Origin: an uncultured Porphyromonadaceae bacterium
GTDB lineage: Bacteria > Bacteroidota > Bacteroidia > Bacteroidales > Porphyromonadaceae
DNA: 64,000 bases
Direction: 5' to 3'
Assembly (NCBI GenBank): GCA_947253625.1
Contig: CAMYAB010000001.1
Coordinates: forward strand, 310,001-374,000
Below, piece by piece: positions 37,251-45,868 of this stretch. Under the pieces are notes generated by a model that had not been told where the DNA came from, did not search any database, and worked only from the letters and a program-made list of their open reading frames with translations. Every line of letters starts with the position of its first letter. Position 1 is the first letter of the stretch. The translations under genes were made by a program, and so were the position numbers.

Positions 37251-37820
37251 ATGGCCATACGGAGAAAACGGAGCACCTCCCCTAGCATCAAAGATCAAGA
37301 ACAGCAGAACAGGGTCAACAACCAGATACGTGCTCGAGAAGTGCGTCTGGTAGGAGAAAATGTGGAGCAAGGTATATACTCCATACAAGAAGCGCTCAAA
37401 ATTGCAGAAGATCAACAACTAGACCTAGTTGAGATCGCAGCGACAGCAGAGCCCCCTGTATGTAAAGTCCTAGACTACCAAAAGTTTCTATACCAGCAAA
37501 AGAAGAAGGCAAAAGAACGAAAGGCCAATCAAGTCCAGACAACGGTCAAGGAAGTACGCTTTGGACCTAGGACAGATGACCACGACTACAACTTTAAGCT
37601 CAAGCACGCTATGGGCTTTTTGGAAGATGGTAACAAAGTCAAGGCCTATGTATTCTTCAGAGGACGCTCCATCATATTCAAAGATCAGGGCGAACTATTG
37701 CTTCTGAGATTTGCCAGCGACCTTGAGTCCTATGCACAAGTAGAGCAGATGCCCACACTAGAGGGAAAGCGTATGTCCATGCTTTTCTCCCCTAAAAAAG
37801 GAATCGCCAAAAAGAAGTAA
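37251..37820 (+). CDS. infC: Translation initiation factor IF-3
   Basis: 189-residue IF-3 that keeps 30S subunits free and checks initiator pairing. It has the N-terminal domain (VNNQIRAREVRLVGENVEQGIYS), the lysine-rich linker near 85 and the C-terminal domain (KEVRFGPRTDDHDYNFKLKHAMGFLEDGNKVK). The start here is a plain ATG; many bacteria use AUU for autoregulation. 98 bases after thrS. Confidence 0.95.
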   Translation: MAIRRKRSTSPSIKDQEQQNRVNNQIRAREVRLVGENVEQGIYSIQEALKIAEDQQLDLVEIAATAEPPVCKVLDYQKFLYQQKKKAKERKANQVQTTVKEVRFGPRTDDHDYNFKLKHAMGFLEDGNKVKAYVFFRGRSIIFKDQGELLLLRFASDLESYAQVEQMPTLEGKRMSMLFSPKKGIAKKK

Positions 37821-37896
37821 ACCAACTACTCACGGCGCACAGAAACATATTGCGACACACATTCAATATTTTTTATAAACTAACACTTCGACGAAA

Positions 37897-38091
37897 ATGC
37901 CAAAGATGAAGACTAATCCCGGTGCTAAGAAGAGGTTCACTCTCACCGGATCAGGTAAAATCAAGCGCAAGCATGCTTACAAAAGTCACATCCTAACCAA
38001 GAAGACCAAAAAGCAGAAGCGTCGCCTAACCAACAGCGGTCTTGTACACAAAGTTGATGAGGCACGGATCAAAAAGCTTCTAGCGATGTAA
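37897..38091 (+). CDS. rpmI: 50S ribosomal protein L35
   Basis: 64-residue, very basic ribosomal protein: MPKMKTNPGAKKRFTLTGSG, then KRKHAYKSHILTKKTKKQKR. It has the canonical position between infC and rplT, with gaps of 76 and 128 bases on either side. Confidence 0.96.
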   Translation: MPKMKTNPGAKKRFTLTGSGKIKRKHAYKSHILTKKTKKQKRRLTNSGLVHKVDEARIKKLLAM

Positions 38092-38219
38092 GTATTCTAG
38101 GACAAAGGACCTAAGACTAAAGTAAGTAAAACCTTAATGATTTTTATAACAGGGTGATAGCTCGCAAGTATGGTGACTCGTAACGTAGCCATCGCTTACA
38201 CCCAAAAGAATTAAACAAA

Positions 38220-38567
38220 ATGGCAAGATCAGTTAATCACGTAGCATCCAGAGCTAGAAGAAAGAAGATAATGAAGCTTACCCGTGGATACTATGGTGCA
38301 CGCAAAAACGTGTGGACTGTAGCAAAAAACACATGGGAAAAGGGGCTGTCCTATGCCTACCGCGACAGGAAAGCCAAAAAGCGCAATTTCCGTTCTTTGT
38401 GGATCCAGCGTATCAACGCAGCGGCAAGACAAGAGGGACTTTCTTACTCCAAGCTAATGGGTCTGTTGCACGCCAAGGGCATTGAAATCAACCGCAAGGT
38501 ACTTGCTGACCTAGCGATGAACCACCCGGAGGCATTCAAGGCTATTGTGGATCAGGCACGCGCTTGA
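38220..38567 (+). CDS. rplT: 50S ribosomal protein L20
   Basis: 115-residue L20, needed for early 50S assembly and in some bacteria an autogenous repressor of this operon. It starts MARSVNHVASRARRKK and includes LTRGYYGARKNVWTVAK and YRDRKAKKRNFRSLWIQRINAAAR. The 128-base gap before it is long enough for a leader structure, but I could not identify one. Followed by a strong terminator. Confidence 0.97.
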   Translation: MARSVNHVASRARRKKIMKLTRGYYGARKNVWTVAKNTWEKGLSYAYRDRKAKKRNFRSLWIQRINAAARQEGLSYSKLMGLLHAKGIEINRKVLADLAMNHPEAFKAIVDQARA

Positions 38568-38608
38568 TCGGAATAGGTATCAGGATTATCCCCTGACCTC
38601 AACACACA

Positions 38609-38650
38609 ACAAGGGGGGTGTCAAAACTGCGATTTTGACACCCCCCTTGT
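38609..38650 (+). terminator. Terminator of the thrS-rplT operon
   Basis: 18-base perfect stem (ACAAGGGGGGTGTCAAAA at 38609-38626, complement at 38633-38650), 6-base loop, then TTCTTTATTT. Member of the GGAGGGTGTGTCAAA hairpin family. The rest of 38651-38827 shows nothing recognisable. Confidence 0.85.
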
Positions 38651-38827
38651 TTCTTTATTTATCCCCCCATGCCTTCTAGTCAGTCAGCCCTGTAAGCAAG
38701 CATAGCTCCCTTCACAGTGCTACTCAAGTGCTGCTCTCCGGTGCGTTGACGAATATAAATCTATCGATGCAGTCACAGCTAAGTATTTATCGGCCATCTT
38801 TAGTTTGTACAACTGATGGATAAATAA

Positions 38828-38835
38828 TACCTTTG
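38828..38835 (+). promoter_or_regulatory. Promoter of the PD-(D/E)XK gene, -7 box
   Basis: TACCTTTG fits TAnnTTTG, 60 bases before ATG 38895. No -33 box recognised. Confidence 0.55.
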
Positions 38836-38894
38836 TGGACGCTGTCGCATGCGAGAGCTAGGTGCGACAAAGATTTTACACCAAAACCCACCCG

Positions 38895-39719
38895 ATGAAT
38901 ACCACCAAAAGTCCTACAGACTTTAATCAGCAAAACGCCTTTGAACGGGATAAGTTTTTAGACTTTGACTCCGCCACCCACACGTACACCTTGGCGAACA
39001 ACCCCTGTCCGCTCCACTCTGTTACGAATGTGGTCTCTACGTTTTTCCCGCAATTTGACATTGACTCATGGTCATTGCAAAAATCCCTCAGGGAGGGACG
39101 CTCCCAGGATGATGTGATCAAAGAGTGGGAACGCAATGGGCAGATTGCGCGTAACCTAGGGACATTCATGCATAAGCAGATTGAAAATAAATTCAACGGT
39201 CGCCCCGTTGAACAAGGCTTTGAACTCCCGATCGGCCCGAACGAAGTCCTAGACCTAAACATCTCAGATGAACTCAGATACTTTGACGATTTTGTCTACG
39301 ATGTGCGTCCTATTCCTTTTCGGACAGAGTGGAAAGTGTACAACGACGAACACCACTTGGCAGGAACACTTGACCTACTCGCCAAGAATCACAACGGAGA
39401 CTTTGTCCTCTTTGACTGGAAACGCTCAAAGCGGATGGGGAAAGAAAACGGGTATGACTTTGAGCCCAACACCTACAATCCACACCAAAATGGAATAAAT
39501 GGTCTAGAACACCTCTCCTCAACCCCCTTCACTATAGGTTGCCTACAACAAAATCTATACCGGTACATCCTCGAGCAAAGCTATGGGCTCAACATAAAGC
39601 AGATGCACTTGGTGATGCTGAGCACAGCATTCAGCAAGTACCACTGCGTGGCAGTTCCTCGAATGGACAAAGAGGTAGAGATCATCCTCTCACACCTAGC
39701 CGGGGCAGCACAGAGATAA
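38895..39719 (+). CDS. PD-(D/E)XK superfamily nuclease (RecB/Cas4-like), orphan
   Basis: A 274-residue protein carrying the RecB-type nuclease motifs in order: G-x-x-x-H in LGTFMHKQIENK (about 96), the metal site AGTLDLLAKNHNGDFVLFDWKRSK (about 166-189; GxxD, then D-x-K as DWK), and a QxxxY motif in QQNLYRYIL (about 228). I do not recognise a named family. No helicase, Cas or phage gene is adjacent; it stands alone between the rplT terminator and secDF. Likely a DNA nuclease. A GTG at 38862 would add 11 residues; ATG 38895 is favoured. Confidence 0.78.
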   Translation: MNTTKSPTDFNQQNAFERDKFLDFDSATHTYTLANNPCPLHSVTNVVSTFFPQFDIDSWSLQKSLREGRSQDDVIKEWERNGQIARNLGTFMHKQIENKFNGRPVEQGFELPIGPNEVLDLNISDELRYFDDFVYDVRPIPFRTEWKVYNDEHHLAGTLDLLAKNHNGDFVLFDWKRSKRMGKENGYDFEPNTYNPHQNGINGLEHLSSTPFTIGCLQQNLYRYILEQSYGLNIKQMHLVMLSTAFSKYHCVAVPRMDKEVEIILSHLAGAAQR

Positions 39720-39768
39720 GCTCAAGCAGAGAGCAAGAGCGATAGAGCGGTGGGTCCTATTTTTTAAG

Positions 39769-39776
39769 TATATTTG
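39769..39776 (+). promoter_or_regulatory. secDF promoter, -7 box
   Basis: TATATTTG fits TAnnTTTG, about 95 bases before the secDF ATG. Confidence 0.55.
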
Positions 39777-39871
39777 CGCAATAGCAACCACTCACTCCAC
39801 CGACAGAGGTGGTTTTTGTGGTATCAAGACAGGAGATATACAAATAAGCAATAAGATTATCATTTAAACAG

Positions 39872-42800
39872 ATGCAAAACAAAGGTTTAGTAAAGTGGAC
39901 AGCTATCATTTTGGTAGTTATCTGTGCGTTCTACCTTTCGTTTACACTTGTATCGTCCTACTATGGCAAAAAAGCCAAACAGTATGCCGGTGGAGATGTA
40001 AACAAGGAGATCGCATACCTTGACTCACTGTCCAGCGAAAAGGTTTGGCTTGGCTACACCCTCAAGGAGGTACGCCAAAACGAGATTGGTCTAGGATTGG
40101 ACCTCAAAGGCGGTATGAACGTGGTATTGGAGCTCAATGCTTCGGAGGTAATCGACAACCTCTCAGGACACAGCCAAGATCCTACATTCAGACAAGCGTT
40201 GGAAAACGCTGTAGCCAAGCAGGATCGCTCTACGAAGGACTTCATCACCCTATTTATCGATGAGTTTCACTCCATAGATCCGGGAGCACGACTCTCTGCG
40301 GTGTTTGGGACTCTTGACATGAAGGACAAGATCTCCACCAACAGTAGCGACGCCGAAGTGGAAAAGGTACTACGCGCTAAACTAAAAGAAGCCATCGAAA
40401 GCTCTCACAAGGTACTCCGTAACCGTATTGACCGATTTGGAGTTGTCGCACCCAACATACAAAAACTTGAAGGTAGCGATCGCATCCTTGTCGAACTGCC
40501 CGGTATCACGGAGCCGGAGCGTGTGCGTAAGCTCCTCCAAGGTAGTGCAAACCTAGAGTTCTGGGAGACCTATCTATTGCCGGAGGTGTACGAGCACCTA
40601 AGTCGTGCCAACCAACTCTTGGCTACCATGAACACCCAAGAAACAGGAGTAAGCGCTAGCACTACCGATGAGGCTCAAGATGCAACCACAGAGGACAAAG
40701 CCACTGAGACCGACTCAGCAACGGTAGACAACGAATTGACCGCACTTGTGGGCGAAGTGACTGCTGATCAACAACCACTTGCCACCGAGGCTAACGAGGC
40801 CAACAAAGGTGCGTTTGCCAAGGAGAATCCACTCTTTGCCCTACTTCAACCCAATGTATACCAAGGTCAGCTAGCTCCATCGGCAATCGTAGGATATGCC
40901 AAAGCCAGCGACATGCACAAAGTGGACTCACTTCTGAACCTTCCGAAGGTAAAGGAAATCCTGCCACGCAACCTGAAACTCCTATGGGGCGTAAAGGAAG
41001 CGACACCGGGCTCCAATACCTTTGAGCTATATGCTATCAAGTCCACACGACGTGATGGGCAAGCAGCTCTAGCAGGGGAGGTCGTAACCAACTCCGAGAG
41101 CACGATAGAGAACATCCAAGGACGTCAGGAGGTAAAAGTCACCATGACTATGAACTCCGAAGGAACCAAAGAATGGGCTCGTCTCACCAAAGAAAACATA
41201 AAACGCCCCATTGCTATTGTCCTGGATGATGTGGTGTACTCTGCACCCAATGTCCAAAATGAGATACCTAATGGCGTATCCAGCATCAGTGGACACTTTA
41301 CCGTGGATGAGGCCAATGACCTTGCCAATACGCTCAACTCTGGAAAGATGGCCGCATCAGTGCGGATAGTACAGGAGGATGTCGTAGGACCGACACTGGG
41401 ACAAGAGGCGATCAAAGCAGGTATTATTTCGTTCATCGTCGCCTTGATCCTGCTAATGATCTACATGTGCATCATCTATGGATTCTTACCGGGATTGGTC
41501 GCCGATGTCGCACTCGTACTAAACCTCTTCCTCACCCTTGGGATCCTAGCCTCTCTTCACGCAGTCCTTACGCTGGCTGGCATTGCAGGTATGGTGCTGA
41601 CTCTGGGTATGGCTGTCGATGCCAACGTCCTAATCTTTGAGCGAATCAAGGAGGAGCTAGCAAAAGGCAAGTCCATCCAAAAATCTATAGAAGAGGGTTA
41701 TGGCAACGCACTATCGGCGATCATTGACTCAAACGTGACAACGATCCTCACCGGTATTATCTTGTACTATTTCGGTACAGGCCCCATTCGCGGGTTTGCG
41801 ACGACCCTTATCATAGGTCTGATCTGCTCGTTCCTCACTGCGGTATTCTTGACACGTCTCTTCTTTGAGTCGTATGCTAAGCGCGGAAAGATGGAGAACA
41901 CCACCTTCACCACGTCACTCTCCAAAAACTTCCTAGTCGATCCCAAAATCAACTTTGTGGGCAATCGCAAAAAAGGCTTTGCGTTGGCTGTGACTGTACT
42001 CGTACTTGGGGGCATCGCAACTGCCACTGTCGGGCTAAAATCTGGTATCGACTTCACCGGAGGACGCAACTATGTTGTAAAATTTGACCAACCTGTGACA
42101 ACTAATGAGGTAACCGATCTCCTCAGTGAGTCCTTCAATGGGCAAGTCACAGTCATTACTATTTCCACTACCGATCAGGTACGTATCTCCACCAACTACA
42201 AGGTAGAGGAAAACACCCCCGAAGTAGATGCAGAGATTGAGCAAAAGCTGTATGAGGCATTGACACCATTGCTAGCAAATGGTACCACCTTTGATACTTT
42301 CATCAAAGACAACGTACAAAGCTCACAAAAAGTAGGTGCCTCTATGGCAGATGACATCAAGACCGGAGCAGTCATTGCCGTGATCTTCTCTTTGATCGTG
42401 ATGGCCGTATACATCTTGATTCGATTTAGGGATATTGCCTTCAGTGTAGGTGCTTTTGCGTCAGTGACATTTACCTCGCTCAGCATTTTTGCACTGTATG
42501 CCCTACTCTGGAAGGTCATGCCTTTTACTCTGGAGATTGACCAAAACTTTGTAGCGGCAGTCCTTGCGATCATTGGTTATTCTATCAACGATACCATTGT
42601 CGTATTTGACCGAATTCGCGAAGAACTTGGTCTCTACCCCAATGGAGATCGTCGCAAGGTCTTCAACGATGCACTAAACACGACTCTGTCACGTACCGTC
42701 AACACCACGACCAGTACCCTACTCGTTGTCCTCATCATATTCTTCTTCGGTGGTGCCAGCATGAGGAGCTTTACCTTTGCCATCATCATAGGTATTGTAT

Positions 42801-42889
42801 TTGGTGTGTTTAGTACACTATTTGTTGCGACTCCTATAGCCTACCTGATCAACTCACGCAAGTTTGCCAAAAAGGAGGCTATCAAATAA
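39872..42889 (+). CDS. secDF: Protein translocase subunit SecDF (fused)
   Basis: Proton-driven accessory motor of Sec export. The 1005 residues fuse SecD (about 1-670, with DLKGGMNVVLELN near 77, the periplasmic region, and the membrane half with AGMVLTLGMAVDANVLIFERIKEEL near 580) and SecF (about 690-1005, with GIDFTGGRNYVVKF near 725 and IIGYSINDTIVVFDRIREEL near 905). About 12 membrane segments. A Thr/Ala/Glu-rich low-complexity insert lies at about 255-310. Fusion is usual in Bacteroidota. Monocistronic with a terminator. Confidence 0.96.
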   Translation: MQNKGLVKWTAIILVVICAFYLSFTLVSSYYGKKAKQYAGGDVNKEIAYLDSLSSEKVWLGYTLKEVRQNEIGLGLDLKGGMNVVLELNASEVIDNLSGHSQDPTFRQALENAVAKQDRSTKDFITLFIDEFHSIDPGARLSAVFGTLDMKDKISTNSSDAEVEKVLRAKLKEAIESSHKVLRNRIDRFGVVAPNIQKLEGSDRILVELPGITEPERVRKLLQGSANLEFWETYLLPEVYEHLSRANQLLATMNTQETGVSASTTDEAQDATTEDKATETDSATVDNELTALVGEVTADQQPLATEANEANKGAFAKENPLFALLQPNVYQGQLAPSAIVGYAKASDMHKVDSLLNLPKVKEILPRNLKLLWGVKEATPGSNTFELYAIKSTRRDGQAALAGEVVTNSESTIENIQGRQEVKVTMTMNSEGTKEWARLTKENIKRPIAIVLDDVVYSAPNVQNEIPNGVSSISGHFTVDEANDLANTLNSGKMAASVRIVQEDVVGPTLGQEAIKAGIISFIVALILLMIYMCIIYGFLPGLVADVALVLNLFLTLGILASLHAVLTLAGIAGMVLTLGMAVDANVLIFERIKEELAKGKSIQKSIEEGYGNALSAIIDSNVTTILTGIILYYFGTGPIRGFATTLIIGLICSFLTAVFLTRLFFESYAKRGKMENTTFTTSLSKNFLVDPKINFVGNRKKGFALAVTVLVLGGIATATVGLKSGIDFTGGRNYVVKFDQPVTTNEVTDLLSESFNGQVTVITISTTDQVRISTNYKVEENTPEVDAEIEQKLYEALTPLLANGTTFDTFIKDNVQSSQKVGASMADDIKTGAVIAVIFSLIVMAVYILIRFRDIAFSVGAFASVTFTSLSIFALYALLWKVMPFTLEIDQNFVAAVLAIIGYSINDTIVVFDRIREELGLYPNGDRRKVFNDALNTTLSRTVNTTTSTLLVVLIIFFFGGASMRSFTFAIIIGIVFGVFSTLFVATPIAYLINSRKFAKKEAIK

Positions 42890-42914
42890 GGATTTTTATT
42901 TCCACAATTTCTTT

Positions 42915-42953
42915 AGGAGGGTGTGTCAAAACTCTGTTTTGGCACACCCTCCT
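42915..42953 (+). terminator. Terminator after secDF
   Basis: Arms AGGAGGGTGTGTCAAAAC (42915-42932) and GTTTTGGCACACCCTCCT (42936-42953), one G-T wobble, 3-base loop, then GCTGTTTT. Member of the shared hairpin family. Confidence 0.8.
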
Positions 42954-43034
42954 GCTGTTTTGAGCGAAGAAGTCCCCACATACAACAGAGCAGATCCAAC
43001 ATCCAAGGAATCTCTAAATCCAGACGCCATTTTT

Positions 43035-43117
43035 CTTCTATCCGTCTAAGCATTCGCTTCTACCCGTGAAAAGTTTTGCTTCTATCCGTGAAACCGATCG
43101 TTTCTATCCGTAAAACC
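43035..43117 (-). repeat. 22-bp tandem array E (four units)
   Basis: Plus-strand units start at 43035 (diverged edge, CTTCTATCCGTCTAAGC), 43057 (CTTCTACCCGTGAAA), 43079 and 43101 (TTTCTATCCGTAAAA), period exactly 22. Minus-strand linkers are GATCGG, AAAACT and GAATGC. It lies between the secDF terminator and the DUF4199 operon; nothing else is seen in 43118-43290. Confidence 0.92.
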
Positions 43118-43294
43118 CGAGGCCCTCTACAATATACTGATTCACTGACAGTTGCAAGGCTTCCAGAAAATAGCAAAAAACGAGGCTAAAAAGTGGAGAT
43201 TTTGAGGATTAAGGTCTTCCGAGGAAAGTCCATTCGCAATCAGTTTCGCTCTATTCCTATTGGGCAAAGTCCGCAAGAGGTCAGGAAAAAATTG

Positions 43295-43302
43295 TATCTT
43301 TA
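43295..43302 (+). promoter_or_regulatory. Possible promoter of the DUF4199-GT2-apbE-rpoN operon
   Basis: TATCTTTA differs from TAnnTTTG only in the last base and lies 19 bases before ATG 43321. Confidence 0.35.
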
Positions 43303-43320
43303 ACCACAAAAGGAACAACA

Positions 43321-43869
43321 ATGGAACAACAGGAGACAAACAACCAATCAACCTTGCCCAAACTAAGTCGGCGTCTCTTTTTTCAGGAGTCCATGAATGC
43401 CGGGGCAAAGATTGGACTTGTATTTGTACTACAAGCCCTCTCACTCTTGCTTTTCGCAAGTGGACTCATAGGCAGCCTTATCTACCTTGCCAGCTTCGTA
43501 GCGATCCCTATCCTACTGGTCGTCTATGCCAACCGGCACCGAGACCAATACCACGGCGGAGAGATTCGCTATATTCAGGCAGTGAACTTTATGCTTTGGA
43601 CCTACCTATTTGCTAATCTGATCTCTGCCGTCACCTACTTTGTGGTTTTTTATTTTTTATTCCAGTCACCCTCCTTTGCACAAGCCATTGATCAAAGTGC
43701 AAATATGACTATGATCCTATTCAAAGACGACCCAGAAGTAAAGAACCAACTCCTGCTGTCCATTAGTCAGTTGACACCGAGAAGCATGACGGTGCAGATG
43801 ACCTCATTTTCCCTCTTTTTGGGAATGATCTACATTTACATTGCCGCTATTTTCGTAAAGCGCCCATGA
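43321..43869 (+). CDS. DUF4199 family membrane protein
   Basis: A 182-residue protein with four predicted membrane segments (about 27-45, 48-66, 88-108, 158-178) and the short central sequence YHGGEIRYIQAVNFMLWTY that I associate with DUF4199, a Bacteroidota family commonly found directly before a GT2 glycosyltransferase. Function unknown. Its stop overlaps the glycosyltransferase start by four bases. Confidence 0.8.
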   Translation: MEQQETNNQSTLPKLSRRLFFQESMNAGAKIGLVFVLQALSLLLFASGLIGSLIYLASFVAIPILLVVYANRHRDQYHGGEIRYIQAVNFMLWTYLFANLISAVTYFVVFYFLFQSPSFAQAIDQSANMTMILFKDDPEVKNQLLLSISQLTPRSMTVQMTSFSLFLGMIYIYIAAIFVKRP

Positions 43870-44843
43870 AGCAAAAGCACTCCTATCTACCTGAGCTTGA
43901 TCTGACTGTACTTATCCCTCTCTACAACGAAGTCGAGTCCCTCCCGGAGCTATACAAGTGGGTAACACAAGTGGTCCAAAAGATGGGTATCTCGTATGAG
44001 CTACTCCTCATTGATGATGGCAGTACCGATGGATCATGGGATGTCATTGCGGAGCTTGCAAAAAGCGATGAACACATACGTGCAGTACGATTTTGCCAAA
44101 ACTATGGCAAGTCTCCAGGACTTCATGTGGGGTTCCGGAAGAGCAGAGGGCGGGTGGTCATTACGATGGATGCAGATCTACAAGACTCGCCCGATGAAAT
44201 ACCGGACCTCTACCGCATGATCGACGAAGAGGGATATGACCTCGTAAGTGGATGGAAAAAAAAGAGGTACGATCCTCTGAGCAAAACAATCCCCACCAGA
44301 CTGTTCAATGCCACAGTCCGACTCTTCTCCGGGATTCCGCTTCATGACTTCAACTGCGGTCTCAAGAGCTATAGCTACCATGTGGTCAAAAACCTTGAGG
44401 TCTACAACGACATGCACCGCTTTCTTCCCTATATGTCCAAGCTAGCCGGATTTGGCAAGATTGGAGAGAAGGTGGTTCATCATTACCCAAGGAAGTACGG
44501 CAAGACCAAGTTTGGTCTCAACCGTTTCATCAATGGCTACCTTGACCTCCTTGTCCTCTGGTTTGTCGGCAAATATGGTCGCAAGCCTATGCATATCTTT
44601 GGGCTGTGGGGCAGTCTCATGTTCGTATTGGGCTTCATAGCCTTGTTTGCCATCCTTCTGCACAAGTACATCTGCCTCTCTCAAGGTATACCTGCACGCT
44701 TGGTAACCGACCTACCCTACTTTTACCTCTGCATTCTATCCATTGTTTTGGGTGTCCAGTTGTTTTTGGCGGGGTTCATTGGCGAACTACTGTCTAGGCA
44801 GTCCAAGACACGAAATAAGTACATTTTTGTCGACGAAATATAA
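43866..44843 (+). CDS. GT2 family glycosyltransferase (polyprenyl-phosphate sugar transferase type)
   Basis: A 325-residue membrane-anchored GT2 enzyme. It has the N-terminal GT-A domain with LTVLIPLYNEVESL, LLIDDGSTDGSWDVI (about 48) and the metal site TMDADLQDSPDEIP (about 101), then two C-terminal membrane helices (about 243-265 and 281-305). This is the DPM1/GtrB/ArnC layout, which moves a sugar from a nucleotide to undecaprenyl or dolichyl phosphate. The donor sugar is unknown. Confidence 0.88.
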   Translation: MKQKHSYLPELDLTVLIPLYNEVESLPELYKWVTQVVQKMGISYELLLIDDGSTDGSWDVIAELAKSDEHIRAVRFCQNYGKSPGLHVGFRKSRGRVVITMDADLQDSPDEIPDLYRMIDEEGYDLVSGWKKKRYDPLSKTIPTRLFNATVRLFSGIPLHDFNCGLKSYSYHVVKNLEVYNDMHRFLPYMSKLAGFGKIGEKVVHHYPRKYGKTKFGLNRFINGYLDLLVLWFVGKYGRKPMHIFGLWGSLMFVLGFIALFAILLHKYICLSQGIPARLVTDLPYFYLCILSIVLGVQLFLAGFIGELLSRQSKTRNKYIFVDEI

Positions 44844-44845
44844 AT

Positions 44846-45868
44846 ATGATACGTCCACAGTCACTCTTTATACTTGCCTTGCCCCTTATTCTTGGGGCAT
44901 GTGGCAACAAAAGCCAACAATACTTCAAAGAAAGCGGGGAGCGATTCCATACCTACTACCACATTACGTATGAGGCGACCACGCCTCTCACGGAGGTGAT
45001 AGACTCGACAATGAGTGCCTTCAATGCCGAGCTCAATGTTTTTGACCCCGAAGCCTATGCGTCCAAGTGGAATCGAAACGAGACCGACTCCCTACACCCT
45101 ATGCTCAAAGATATTGTCGTAAAAGCTGTGGAAATCAGCAAGGCTACGGATGGGGCTTATGACATCACCGGAGCACCACTTTTTGATCTATGGGGGTTTG
45201 GGACTCGCAAGGGCGTGAATAGTATGGCGACCCAAGAAGAGGTGGACAGTGTAATGTCCTTTGTCGGATATACCAAAATACACCTCGACACCATCAACAA
45301 CCGTCTCACAAAAGATGACCCACGACTCATCATCAACCCCAGCTCTATATCCAAAGGCTACGTTACCGATCTTGTGGCTAAGACACTGGAGGAATATGGG
45401 GTCGAAAACTATATGGTCGAGATTGGAGGAGAGATCGTATGCAAAGGCAAGAACCCCAATGGCAAATGCTGGACCGTGGGCATAAGCAAGCCCTCTGAGG
45501 ATAACACATCGGAAGACAGTGACGACCTTGCGTACAAAGTCGAACTTTGTGAAAAAACCGGGCTCGCTTCGAGTGGAGACTACCGAAACTACAAGATTCT
45601 TGATGGGAAAAAAGTAGCTCACACCATTGATGTGACCACAGGGTACCCGGCACACAAAGACATATTGAGCGCAACGGTAGTAGCTCCGACCTGCATGGAA
45701 GCTGACGCATGGGCAACAGCATTTATGTCCATCGGTCTCGAACAAAGCAAAAAGGTACTCACCACACAGCCACAGCTCCGTGTCCTTTTCATCTACGCTG
45801 ACAATGCAGGCCAACTTGTGAGCTACGACAACGGACTAAATGTCAGTGCCATTGATGATGAACCGTAA
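44846..45868 (+). CDS. apbE: FAD:protein FMN transferase, lipoprotein
   Basis: Attaches FMN to Thr residues of Rnf/Nqr-type subunits on the outer face of the membrane. The 340-residue protein has a lipobox (LGAC, Cys near 19) and ApbE motifs NPSSISKGYVTDLVAKTLEEYG (about 155-175), YMVEIGGEIVCKGKN, GLASSGDYRNY and HTIDVTTGYPAHKDILSATVVAPTCMEADAWATAF. Two bases after GT2; its end overlaps rpoN. Confidence 0.94.
   Translation: MIRPQSLFILALPLILGACGNKSQQYFKESGERFHTYYHITYEATTPLTEVIDSTMSAFNAELNVFDPEAYASKWNRNETDSLHPMLKDIVVKAVEISKATDGAYDITGAPLFDLWGFGTRKGVNSMATQEEVDSVMSFVGYTKIHLDTINNRLTKDDPRLIINPSSISKGYVTDLVAKTLEEYGVENYMVEIGGEIVCKGKNPNGKCWTVGISKPSEDNTSEDSDDLAYKVELCEKTGLASSGDYRNYKILDGKKVAHTIDVTTGYPAHKDILSATVVAPTCMEADAWATAFMSIGLEQSKKVLTTQPQLRVLFIYADNAGQLVSYDNGLNVSAIDDEP

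Noticed and set aside
38092..38219. Structured L20-binding leader between rpmI and rplT
   Set aside because: The gap is long, but I could not find a stem arrangement convincing enough to call.
5292..43117. 22-bp arrays as CRISPR arrays
   Set aside because: Linkers are only 6 bp, they recur between arrays instead of being unique, and no cas genes are nearby.
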